32,607 nt of DNA from Bacteroidota bacterium (GTDB lineage: Bacteria; Bacteroidota; Bacteroidia; UKL13-3). The notes below the pieces were generated by a model, which saw nothing but the letters and a program-made list of their open reading frames with translations, had not been told where the DNA came from and made no database searches. Shown piece by piece: positions 20,230-28,839 of the stretch. The translations under genes and the position numbers were made by a program. Each line of letters begins with the position of its first letter. Positions within the stretch are counted from its first letter, which is position 1. The stretch is taken from NCBI GenBank assembly GCA_947459415.1, contig CANHDN010000013.1, forward strand, positions 1-32,607, given 5' to 3'.

Positions 20230-20923
20230 ATTTTAGAATGCAATAAATTGCCCTAAACCCATCTTTCCAATTTATCTTTTTCCCTTCTGCATAGGTTCTG
20301 CCATAATATGAAATGCCAACTTCATAAATACGAATATTGGGTATTCTACTAATTCTAGCAGTTACTTCTGGCTCAAAACCGAAACGTTTTTCTTTGAGAT
20401 GAAGCGATTTGATAATAGGTGCTTTAAATAATTTGTAACATGTTTCCATATCGGTTAAGTTAAGATTGGTAAACATATTACTGCCAAAAGTTAATATTTT
20501 ATTTCCTATTGAATGCCAGAAAAATAATATTCTATGAGGCTTTCCTCCCATAAACCTGGAGCCATAAACAACATCTGCAAAACCATCCAAAATAGGTTTC
20601 AATAAAATATTTATTTCATTTGGGTCATATTCTAGATCGGCATCTTGCACAATGATATAATCTCCACTTGCTTCTTTAATTCCGGTATGAATAGCTGCTC
20701 CCTTGCCTTGGTTTATGCTGTGTTGAACAAATTTTATATGTGGTTTATTTTGCCTGTAAGCTTCAATTACCTCGGCAGTGTTGTCTTTAGAACAATCATT
20801 AACAATGACCAACTCTTTTTCTAAGTTATGAATAAGCGATACTGCTTCCACTTTATCTAAAATTTTGTGAATGGTGCGCGCTTCATTGTAGGCAGGAATG
20901 ATAATGCTTAATTTTTCTGGCAT
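20210..20923 (-). CDS. GT2 glycosyltransferase (dolichyl-phosphate mannosyltransferase-like)
   Basis: '[21 protein letters not shown]', '[32 protein letters not shown]'. ATG 20923 preferred over TTG 20941. Confidence 0.92.
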   Translation of the reverse strand: MPEKLSIIIPAYNEARTIHKILDKVEAVSLIHNLEKELVIVNDCSKDNTAEVIEAYRQNKPHIKFVQHSINQGKGAAIHTGIKEASGDYIIVQDADLEYDPNEINILLKPILDGFADVVYGSRFMGGKPHRILFFWHSIGNKILTFGSNMFTNLNLTDMETCYKLFKAPIIKSLHLKEKRFGFEPEVTARISRIPNIRIYEVGISYYGRTYAEGKKINWKDGFRAIYCILKYGLFKA

Positions 20924-20938
20924 AGGATAACTTTGCTG

Positions 20939-20968
20939 CAAATTTAATCTTTGATGTTTAATTTCAAA
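20939..20968 (-). promoter_or_regulatory. Candidate Bacteroidota promoter: -33 TTTG (20965-20968) / 18-nt spacer / -7 TAAATTTG (20939-20946) for the GT2 gene
   Basis: Minus-strand reading TTTG-AAATTAAACATCAAAGAT-TAAATTTG; about 16 nt upstream of ATG 20923. Confidence 0.5.
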
Positions 20969-20973
20969 GATTA
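20945..20973. repeat. Perfect 10-bp inverted repeat TAATCTTTGA-N9-TCAAAGATTA
   Basis: Left arm 20945-20954, right arm 20964-20973, exact reverse complements. Confidence 0.9.
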
Positions 20974-21066
20974 GAACGGTTTAATTTGTTGAGCTTCTGG
21001 TGCTGTGTAATTTGAGGTGTATTTATTGCATGCCATAAAATGAAGCAACATAATGTGTGCTAACAT
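20971..21066 (-). CDS. Possible small ORF (31 aa): [31 protein letters not shown]
   Basis: ATG at 21066, TAA at 20971-20973, fills most of the gap between two same-strand genes. Below the ORF-track length cutoff; no homology known. Confidence 0.3.
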   Translation of the reverse strand: MLAHIMLLHFMACNKYTSNYTAPEAQQIKPF

Positions 21067-21090
21067 AAAGCTATTATACGATCTTTAAAA

Positions 21091-22377
21091 TTATTTGGGA
21101 GCTGAAGTGATAAAATGCCAAAAAATTTCAAAATCTGATTGCTCAGTTACTGCAGGCCAGCATGAATCATAGGTATATACATACTTTAAGTTAAAGATTA
21201 TTCCGGCTGCAAGGAAAATGATAGTGGCACTTCTGATCAGCTGTTTTTTATTGGCTAAAAATGTGCTTATTGCAATTGTAAATGGTATAGATAAAAATGG
21301 ATAGATGTCTACAAAACCTCTATGCCCAAATGAACAACCCAATTTGTATGCCCACCAGGAGGCATAAATATAAATACAACTAACTAATATGAGGAGTGTT
21401 AAAATCCCTAACTTTTTATCATTTTTATACAAAAAATAAAGTCCTACTATGCTAAGGATTATAATAGGATTAGTGGTGATCCAACCATTTTCAAATCCAA
21501 ACATAACTTCTATCCATTTAGGATTTAGCCAATAGATAAATCCTTCATTTTGGTAACTGTAAGTGAATGGCGTTTGGGTTAAATACAAATTGTAGATAAT
21601 TTGAGGACTAAGAATACAAAGAAATATTCCAATACCTATGAGCCAATCTTTAGTGCGTTTGTGAGTGAATAAGTCTTTTGTTGATGAAAATAATCCAATA
21701 CTCAGTAAAATAAATATGACATTAATCTGCCTGACCAAGATAATTAAAGAGGCAAATGCAATGATTAAAAACCAATATTTTAAGTCTTTTGATTTTTCAA
21801 ATTTTTTGAGTAAAAACAGCCAACATGAAAACAAGAAAAAGGTGTAAACATGAGAATATCCGCCTTCAAAAATAGTATAATAGTAAAGGTTGCTCCCTAA
21901 AAACAAACTTATTAAACTGAAAGTAACAAGCCTTTGATTGGAAAAATTGAGTAGAAATTGATTTAAAAAATATAAGCCTAATAACACATAAAACACACTG
22001 GCAAAATCAATGGCATTTTGATAAGGCATACTAAACCCATCTGTCTTTTTGTTTGATACAATCGCATAACTATGAGCTACCATGAAAAAAGGGCTTAACA
22101 ATACAGCTACTCCTACAGGATATTTTGATTGTATTTTGTTATTATTTGGATCTAAATAAAAGCCATTGCCAGTAAGTGAATCAACTTTTGATGGGAATTT
22201 ACTACTATTAAATTCATACAAAAACAAGGCAGGTAAGTATACATAATAACCTGCTTTGTCTGACATTATTTGGCTACTATAATGAAAGGGTTTTGAACGA
22301 GAATGTCTATTTAACGCAGCAAAAACTAATATAATGAAGAATATTCCCCAAATAATAAGTGTTTTTTTGTTTTGCAT
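21091..22377 (-). CDS. Multi-pass membrane protein, GT-C-like
   Basis: 428 aa, many TM segments, located in a glycosyltransferase cluster. Confidence 0.6.
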   Translation of the reverse strand: MQNKKTLIIWGIFFIILVFAALNRHSRSKPFHYSSQIMSDKAGYYVYLPALFLYEFNSSKFPSKVDSLTGNGFYLDPNNNKIQSKYPVGVAVLLSPFFMVAHSYAIVSNKKTDGFSMPYQNAIDFASVFYVLLGLYFLNQFLLNFSNQRLVTFSLISLFLGSNLYYYTIFEGGYSHVYTFFLFSCWLFLLKKFEKSKDLKYWFLIIAFASLIILVRQINVIFILLSIGLFSSTKDLFTHKRTKDWLIGIGIFLCILSPQIIYNLYLTQTPFTYSYQNEGFIYWLNPKWIEVMFGFENGWITTNPIIILSIVGLYFLYKNDKKLGILTLLILVSCIYIYASWWAYKLGCSFGHRGFVDIYPFLSIPFTIAISTFLANKKQLIRSATIIFLAAGIIFNLKYVYTYDSCWPAVTEQSDFEIFWHFITSAPK

Positions 22378-22409
22378 AACTTAAATATGCTTTGCTAAAT
22401 GATATTAAA

Positions 22410-23768
22410 CTAATCTTTTGATTTGCTATTGAATAACTCTTCTTTACTCACCACTTTAATGATGTCATTATGTTTAATAAACTTAGATACAGCGCTGTAA
22501 GGTCCAGTAATGGCGGTTTCTCCTACACTCATCCCACTAACAATTTGTATGTATTTATCGTCTTGTATACCTGTTTTAATTGACCTGATTTTTGCCTTGT
22601 TGTCTGTTTTAACAAATACAACTTCAATGTCTTCTGCGGGTTCAGCAGATGTTGCTTGATTTGATTCCTTTTTTTCTGAGGTGTCTAAAGCACTTGCTGG
22701 GCGCATGCTAACAGCTTCAATAGGTAAGGTTAATACATTTTCTGTTCTTTCAGTTTGAATATCTACACTGGCACTCATGCCAGGTCTAAAGACAGATTTA
22801 CGTTTTCCAAATTTAGCAGTTAAGTCTGCATAGCTGCTTCTCAAAATTCTAATTTTTACTATAAAATTAGTAACTTGATCACTGGTAGTTTGGTTAGATG
22901 TGGTAGCACTATTTGCAATTTCAGTAACTCTGCCCTTAAATTTTCTATTTGGATATGCATCTACTTCAATTTCTGCGGTGTCTCCAATACCTACCTTAAT
23001 GATATCATTTTCATTTACATCTACACTAACTTCCATGTCATTTAAATTAGCAATACGCATCATTTCTGTTCCTGCCATTTGCGAGGTTCCCACCACACGC
23101 TCACCTTGTTCAACACTTAACCTAGATACAATTCCACTTACCGGGGCATAAATATTGGTTCTGCTCAAATTCTTCCTGGCCTCTTTTAAAGAAGCCTCAA
23201 AACTTTTTACATTAAATTCTGCAGATGATACGGTCTGTTTAGCGGCCTCCACCTCTGCTTTGGCATTTACAAAGCTGCTTTTGGCTGTTTCAAATTCTCC
23301 ATCTGAAATTAACTTTTGTTGATACATTTTTTGATTTCTAGCGTATGCAGCATTTATTTCGTGGAATCTTGCTTCTGCTTGAGCCAATCTGGCCTTGGAG
23401 CTTGCCATGGCTGCTCGGGTATTGTTTAAAGATGCTTCAGATCTATCTAAGGCAGATTGATACAATTCTGGATCTATTCTGGCCATTAATGTTCCAGCAA
23501 TGACAGAGTCTCCTTCCTTTACATATAAAGCCATTATTTCACCAGACACATCTGAACTTATTTTTATTTCTTGTTCCGGTTGCACCCTGCCATTGGCAGA
23601 TACAGTTTCTACGATGGTTCTTAACTCAACCTCTGCCACACTTACAGAAATCCCATCTTTTTGTCCAATCCAACCAAGTTGTTTGCCAATTAAAGCAATT
23701 ACAATTAATGAACCTACTCCAATAAGGAGGTACTTCATCGTTTTATTATTCTTTTTTACTGTTTGCAT
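22410..23768 (-). CDS. Periplasmic adaptor subunit (MacA/HlyD-like membrane fusion protein)
   Basis: N-terminal TM, 'SANGRVQPEQEIKISSDVSGEIMALYVKEGDSV', long coiled coil, second lipoyl half 'TNIYAPVSGIVSRLSVEQGERV'. Confidence 0.92.
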   Translation of the reverse strand: MQTVKKNNKTMKYLLIGVGSLIVIALIGKQLGWIGQKDGISVSVAEVELRTIVETVSANGRVQPEQEIKISSDVSGEIMALYVKEGDSVIAGTLMARIDPELYQSALDRSEASLNNTRAAMASSKARLAQAEARFHEINAAYARNQKMYQQKLISDGEFETAKSSFVNAKAEVEAAKQTVSSAEFNVKSFEASLKEARKNLSRTNIYAPVSGIVSRLSVEQGERVVGTSQMAGTEMMRIANLNDMEVSVDVNENDIIKVGIGDTAEIEVDAYPNRKFKGRVTEIANSATTSNQTTSDQVTNFIVKIRILRSSYADLTAKFGKRKSVFRPGMSASVDIQTERTENVLTLPIEAVSMRPASALDTSEKKESNQATSAEPAEDIEVVFVKTDNKAKIRSIKTGIQDDKYIQIVSGMSVGETAITGPYSAVSKFIKHNDIIKVVSKEELFNSKSKD

Positions 23769-23774
23769 GTTGTG

Positions 23775-25223
23775 TTAATATAATGGTTTTCCAAGGTAAA
23801 AATCAAGTACTTTTCTTCTAAAAACTAATTCGTATTTAGCTTGCGTAAAATCTGCCTCTGCGCGTATGTAGTTGTTTTTTGAATTTAAGTAGTCTGCCAG
23901 GTTTAATCCTCCTATTTCAAATTGTTTTTCAGAAACCTCAAACGCTTCTCTGTTTGCTTCTAAGTTGATTTTATTGGCATCAAATCGTTTAAACGCAGCT
24001 TTAAATTCTAAGTAAGATTGCGCGATAGTTCGGTAAACATTGTTCTTAGTGAGCTTCTCATTTAGTTTGTTACTTTCATAACTAATTTGAGATTTTTGAA
24101 TATTATTATGAATGGTTCCACCATTGAATATTGGGATACTTAAGTTTATGCCAATGTTACTGCCTAGATTTCTATTAAACTGAGTATTGAATGGGGTTAC
24201 AATATATGAATCATAACCAATGGGTCTGGCGGTATAAACTGGAATAGGAGTGCCATTGTATTCTCCGGCACCTATCAGGCTATTGGTAAAGTTGAGTTGC
24301 CCAACACCAGTTTGACTTTGCGTAGTGTAAAAAGAGTTTAAGTTTCCGTTTAAGGTAAGTCTTGGAGATTGAGCTCCTTTTGCAATTTGGTTTTGGATTT
24401 GTGCGCTTTTTGTGCGCCATTCTGCTGCTGCTAAATCTGGACTATTATTTGTAAATAAGGTGAAAATATCATCTATGCTTCGAGGCTCATCAGCAATGTT
24501 TAGTTCTTGGGTGTTTGGTTTTTCAATGGTATAGTTTGGTTCAGGTTTAACTTCTATCAACAGCCAAAGTTCTAAATAGGATTGGTTTAATGAATTTTGG
24601 GCATTTACCACAGCCAATTCTTCGTTTGATAATTGAGCTTTTAATTGCAAATACCTACTTTTATTGCTGCTCCCTAATTCATACATTTTCTGTTGTCTTT
24701 CTACTTGTGCTTTAGTAGCTTCAGTTCTATTTATAGAACTTTGGTAAAGTTCTATGTTTTGTAAGACACGCAAATAAGCATTGCAAACATTTAAGGTGAT
24801 GGTATTTTTATTTTGCTCTAAATCTTTTAAAGATGCTTTTAAAAGGGCCTCTTTAATGCGAACATTATTTATATTTTGAAAACCAGCAAAAAGAGGCATG
24901 CTTCCACCCAAGCCAAAGGAGTTAGTTCTAAAAGAAACATTTTCTCCTGCGATATTGGTGGTAGGATTAATGGCAAAACCTGTTTGCCAGTTATTATTGG
25001 CATTTAGGTTTAGGCTTGGTAATAGGGCTAGTTTACTTTGCGTTAAATCGTATTGGGCAGATTTGGTGCTAAGTATTTGTTGTTGGATGGTAATGTTTTT
25101 GCTAAAAGCTTGGTTTACGCAATCTGCTAAACTCCAAATTTCTTTTTGTTGCGCATTGACCGAAATAAATAGGAGCAAATAAATTGCTAAAAGGCTCGTA
25201 TTTTTTTTGAATATTTGAAGCAT
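23775..25223 (-). CDS. TolC family outer-membrane protein
   Basis: Signal peptide, 'LADCVNQAFSKNITIQQQ', duplicated helical barrel pattern and 'FEIGGLNLADYLNSKNNYIRAEADFTQAKYELVFRRKVLDFYLG'. Confidence 0.93.
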   Translation of the reverse strand: MLQIFKKNTSLLAIYLLLFISVNAQQKEIWSLADCVNQAFSKNITIQQQILSTKSAQYDLTQSKLALLPSLNLNANNNWQTGFAINPTTNIAGENVSFRTNSFGLGGSMPLFAGFQNINNVRIKEALLKASLKDLEQNKNTITLNVCNAYLRVLQNIELYQSSINRTEATKAQVERQQKMYELGSSNKSRYLQLKAQLSNEELAVVNAQNSLNQSYLELWLLIEVKPEPNYTIEKPNTQELNIADEPRSIDDIFTLFTNNSPDLAAAEWRTKSAQIQNQIAKGAQSPRLTLNGNLNSFYTTQSQTGVGQLNFTNSLIGAGEYNGTPIPVYTARPIGYDSYIVTPFNTQFNRNLGSNIGINLSIPIFNGGTIHNNIQKSQISYESNKLNEKLTKNNVYRTIAQSYLEFKAAFKRFDANKINLEANREAFEVSEKQFEIGGLNLADYLNSKNNYIRAEADFTQAKYELVFRRKVLDFYLGKPLY

Positions 25224-25252
25224 TGTTTAATTAAAATTAATTAGCTAGTGTG

Positions 25253-25260
25253 CAAAAATA
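25253..25260 (-). promoter_or_regulatory. Candidate Bacteroidota -7 box (TATTTTTG, minus strand) for the tolC-adaptor operon
   Basis: Plus strand CAAAAATA in the 37-nt divergent gap; about 29 nt upstream of ATG 25223; no good -33. Confidence 0.4.
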
Positions 25261-25881
25261 ATGTTTAAATACAGAATCCCGTCATTTATTCAAAAGCTCT
25301 TTTCAAGCTATACTTGGAAGGTAAATACAAAGGATAAGCTGTTATTTTTAACTTTTGATGATGGTCCACATCCAGAAATTACCCCCTGGGTGCTATCTCA
25401 ATTGTCTGAATATGAGGCTAAGGCTACTTTTTTTTGTGTGGCAGATAATGTTCGAAAATATCCAGAAATCTACCAGCAAATCATACATGCAGGGCATGCT
25501 GTGGGTAATCATACTTACCACCATAAAAATGGATGGAACACAGATGTTGCTGAATATTTGGAGGATGTGGGTTTAGCAGAAAACTATATTCATAGTAAAT
25601 TATTTAGGCCGCCATATGGCAGAATTAAAAGGAAGCAAGCTAGATTTTTGTTGGATCGGTATGCCATTGTCATGTGGAGTCACTTAAGCTGTGATTACAG
25701 TATAGATTTAAATATGAAAAAGACTTTAAAGGCTATGAAGAAAATTGGAAACGGTAGCATTGTAGTTTTTCATGACAGTGAAAAAGCGTGGCATAATTTG
25801 GAGAAAATATTGCCTGAACTATTAGATCATTACCACCAACAAGGATTCAAAATGATGGCATTAAGCAAGGAGATTTGTTAA
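25261..25881 (+). CDS. Polysaccharide deacetylase (NodB homology, CE4)
   Basis: 'LTFDDGPHPEITPWVL', 'GNHTYHH', 'LFRPPYGR' metal and catalytic motifs. Confidence 0.93.
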   Translation: MFKYRIPSFIQKLFSSYTWKVNTKDKLLFLTFDDGPHPEITPWVLSQLSEYEAKATFFCVADNVRKYPEIYQQIIHAGHAVGNHTYHHKNGWNTDVAEYLEDVGLAENYIHSKLFRPPYGRIKRKQARFLLDRYAIVMWSHLSCDYSIDLNMKKTLKAMKKIGNGSIVVFHDSEKAWHNLEKILPELLDHYHQQGFKMMALSKEIC

Positions 25882-26975
25882 TGGAATTAGCTCTTATTAT
25901 CTTGTTATGGTTATTTATTTGTTTGCAATTGTTGGTAATTTCAGGATTATTAAGTTTGCCTAAGCAAAAAAAATTAAAAATTTCAGAATTACCCCAAATT
26001 GCCATTTTAGTTCCTGCTAGAAATGAAGAAGAAAATATTGGTTCGTGTTTAGAGGCCTTGTTGGCCTTAAATTATCCAATAAATAAGCTAGAAATTTGGG
26101 TTGGTAACGATCAGTCTACCGATTCAACTGCCAAGATAGTCGAAGCTATTTCTGTTAATAATCCTCACGTTCAATTGTTTCATGTTTCGGAAGATATTGG
26201 GATGGCAAAAGCCAAAGGAAACGTGCTTGCCCAGCTGGTAAAAAAATGTTCAGCGAACTATATTTTTGTTACAGATGCAGATGTAGTGGTAGGTAAAAAT
26301 TGGATTCAAGGACTTTTACCTCATTTACTTTCAAACAATGTTGGCATGGTTAGCGGTACAACTTTGCTTAGCGGGAATGGAATAATCCAATATGGGCAAT
26401 CAATAGATTGGACAATTGGTAATGGATATTTAATTGGATTAAACCAATTGGGAATGCAAAGCACGGCTGTTGGAAATAATATGGCCTTTACGCGTGAAGC
26501 CTATATGGCTACTGGCGGCTACGAAGCTATGCCTTTTTCTGTAACAGAAGATTTTCAGCTTTTTACAGCAATCAGAAAATGTGGGTTTCAAACAGTTAAT
26601 TTAATGGAAAAACAGAGTTTGAATTATACTAAGCCACAAGATCAATTTAAAAAATTATTGCATCAACGTAAAAGATGGATGATGGGAGCTTTAGATTTAC
26701 CATGGTATTGGGCTATTGTTTTTGGTGTTCAGGCCTTCTTTTATTTTGGTTTAATTTTACTCTGTCTCATGAATACTTCTCTTGCATTGAGTATTTGGAT
26801 ATTAAAGTGCTTGGTTCAGCTAATTCTTGTTATACTTATATATGCTAAATTAAGAGAACCATTGCCCTGGCGAGCAATATGGAGCTATGAATTGTATGCG
26901 ATTGGAATGAACCTTGCCATGATTATATTTTTTATCCTACCTGAAAAAATGGATTGGAAAGGACGCAAGTATTAG
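25881..26975 (+). CDS. GT2 glycosyltransferase, membrane-bound processive-type
   Basis: 'IAILVPARNEEENIGSCLEALLALNYP', 'VTDADVV', 'TEDFQLF', 'QRKRWMMG' (QxxRW-like), flanking TM helices. Confidence 0.92.
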   Translation: MELALIILLWLFICLQLLVISGLLSLPKQKKLKISELPQIAILVPARNEEENIGSCLEALLALNYPINKLEIWVGNDQSTDSTAKIVEAISVNNPHVQLFHVSEDIGMAKAKGNVLAQLVKKCSANYIFVTDADVVVGKNWIQGLLPHLLSNNVGMVSGTTLLSGNGIIQYGQSIDWTIGNGYLIGLNQLGMQSTAVGNNMAFTREAYMATGGYEAMPFSVTEDFQLFTAIRKCGFQTVNLMEKQSLNYTKPQDQFKKLLHQRKRWMMGALDLPWYWAIVFGVQAFFYFGLILLCLMNTSLALSIWILKCLVQLILVILIYAKLREPLPWRAIWSYELYAIGMNLAMIIFFILPEKMDWKGRKY

Positions 26976-27035
26976 CCATCTTATGGAAATCTTTTTCAAA
27001 CACTTTATTTGAATGAGGTAATTAGTAAAATTTTA

Positions 27036-27043
27036 TACATTTG
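27036..27043 (+). promoter_or_regulatory. Candidate Bacteroidota -7 box (TACATTTG) for the following GT2
   Basis: Exact TAnnTTTG 11 nt before ATG 27055; TTTG at 27008-27011 is somewhat far (24-nt spacer). Confidence 0.4.
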
Positions 27044-27054
27044 GTATACAAAAT

Positions 27055-27849
27055 ATGGCGCAAACAAAGGTAAGTTTAATTATTTCTGTATATAATGATT
27101 TGGCTGCTTTGAATCTTATTCTTAAGAGTATTTGTAGACAATCATTTAAAGGGACCATTGAGGTTATTATTGCCGAAGATAAGCAGTGTTTAAACATGCA
27201 AGATCATGTGCATAAATGGCGCAATCAATATATTTTTCCAATCAAACACATTCATCAAGAGGATATTGGTTTTAGAAAATGTAAAATTTTAAATCAGGCC
27301 ATTCGTGAAGCTGGTTCAGAATATTTAATTTTTATCGATGGGGATTGTATTTTACACAAGCATTTTATTAGAGAGCATTTAAAATTTGCCCAAGCGGGAA
27401 GGGTAGTATATGGGAGAAGGGTTATGCTTTCTGCTTTTTTAACCAGGAAGTTAATCCAACTGCAAAAGTTATATTTTCTTAATTTTTTTATTCTCCTTTT
27501 AACTGCTTGTAAAAGATTAGATGCGGGTCTGTTTTTGTCAAACTCTAAGCCCATTGAGAAAATAGGATTTTGGGGGCATAACTGGAGTATACATGCCAGT
27601 GATATTAAATTGGTTGGAGGTTTTGATGAATCCTACAATAAAGCTGGTATTGGAGAAGATACAGATATTGAATGGCGTTTGCAGCAAAAAGGTATAAAAT
27701 TTATAAGGATTAAAAATAGGGCCATTCAATACCACCTCTATCATAAAAGTAATTATCCAGATACAAAATCAGTGGAAGAGATCTTAGCTCATAAAAAGAA
27801 TCGTTTTCAATCTGGAGATCATTCAGTTTTACAAGGAAGCTTACAATAA
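27055..27849 (+). CDS. GT2 glycosyltransferase with galactosyltransferase-like C-terminal domain
   Basis: 'VSLIISVYNDLAALNLILKSICRQ', 'FIDGDCILH', 'GFWGHNWSIHASDIKLVGGFDESYNKAGIGEDTDIEWRL'. Confidence 0.9.
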   Translation: MAQTKVSLIISVYNDLAALNLILKSICRQSFKGTIEVIIAEDKQCLNMQDHVHKWRNQYIFPIKHIHQEDIGFRKCKILNQAIREAGSEYLIFIDGDCILHKHFIREHLKFAQAGRVVYGRRVMLSAFLTRKLIQLQKLYFLNFFILLLTACKRLDAGLFLSNSKPIEKIGFWGHNWSIHASDIKLVGGFDESYNKAGIGEDTDIEWRLQQKGIKFIRIKNRAIQYHLYHKSNYPDTKSVEEILAHKKNRFQSGDHSVLQGSLQ

Positions 27850-27900
27850 GCGATTTCATGTTATTTTTATCCTTATTTTGCACCACTAAATTTATTTCTT

Positions 27901-28668
27901 GTGCAATTAATAGATACGCATACCCATTTATATGCCTCCGAATTTGATACAGACAGAACCGCTGCAATAGAAAAAGCAATTCAAAATGGTATTACACATT
28001 TTTTCTTGCCAAATATTGATATTTATTCTATTCAACCTATGTTAGATTTGTGTTGGAGTTTTCCTTCAAACTGCTTTCCAATGATGGGTTTACATCCTTG
28101 TTCTGTAGATGCTCATGTAGATGCTCATTTATTTCAGATTCAGAAATGGTTTAAAAAAAGGAAATTTTTTGCGGTAGGTGAAATAGGTCTCGATTATTAT
28201 TGGAGTACAGATTTTAAAACAGAACAGATAAAGGCATTTAGAATGCAAATTCAGTGGGCTATTCAACAAAATTTGCCTATTGTAATTCATTCTAGAAACA
28301 GTAACGAAGATGTAATTGCTATCTTAAAAGAAATGAAGCATCCCAAATTACGCGGAATTTTTCATTGCTTCGGCGGAAATGCAGATCAGGCTGCTGAAGT
28401 AGTAGATATGGGGTTTTTACTTGGAATTGGCGGAGTCTTAACTTTTAAAAATGGTGGATTGGATAAAGCGATTGAAGATATTCCTATGGAACATTTAGTT
28501 TTAGAAACAGATTCTCCTTACTTGGCTCCTGTTCCGCATAGAGGCAAAAGAAACGAAAGCTTTTACATCATTGAGGTAGCTCGTAAATTGGCCGAGTTAA
28601 AAAAACTTGGTTTGACCCAAGTAGCTGAGATAACAACACAAAATGCTTTAAGGGTTTTTGGATGCTAA
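27901..28668 (+). CDS. tatD: TatD family hydrolase / metal-dependent DNase (GTG start)
   Basis: 'LIDTHTHLYASEF', 'GLHPCSVDAH', 'AVGEIGLDYYW', 'IHSRNS', 'FHCFGG', 'LETDSPYLAPVPHRGKRNE'. Confidence 0.94.
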   Translation: MQLIDTHTHLYASEFDTDRTAAIEKAIQNGITHFFLPNIDIYSIQPMLDLCWSFPSNCFPMMGLHPCSVDAHVDAHLFQIQKWFKKRKFFAVGEIGLDYYWSTDFKTEQIKAFRMQIQWAIQQNLPIVIHSRNSNEDVIAILKEMKHPKLRGIFHCFGGNADQAAEVVDMGFLLGIGGVLTFKNGGLDKAIEDIPMEHLVLETDSPYLAPVPHRGKRNESFYIIEVARKLAELKKLGLTQVAEITTQNALRVFGC

Positions 28669-28727
28669 TTACATGTTTGGTTTAAGTAGTATAAATTTTA
28701 TTTAAAATAGCATTATTTTATGCTGAT

Positions 28728-28755
28728 TGGCTTTGGTGAGCATGCCTCAAAGCCA
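28728..28755 (+). repeat. Inverted repeat TGGCTTTG-N12-CAAAGCCA in the TonB-receptor leader
   Basis: Arms 28728-28735 and 28748-28755 are exact reverse complements. Confidence 0.7.
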
Positions 28756-28802
28756 CTCTATATAAATCTCTTTGCAAGTTTTGCAAATGATTTCGGAATT
28801 TT

Positions 28803-28822
28803 CAATAATATCCTTATTATTG
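28803..28822 (+). repeat. Tight hairpin CAATAATA-TCCT-TATTATTG 17 nt before the proposed TTG start
   Basis: 8-bp perfect stem, 4-nt loop. Confidence 0.7.
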
Positions 28823-28839
28823 GTGCCAAATTGATTATT

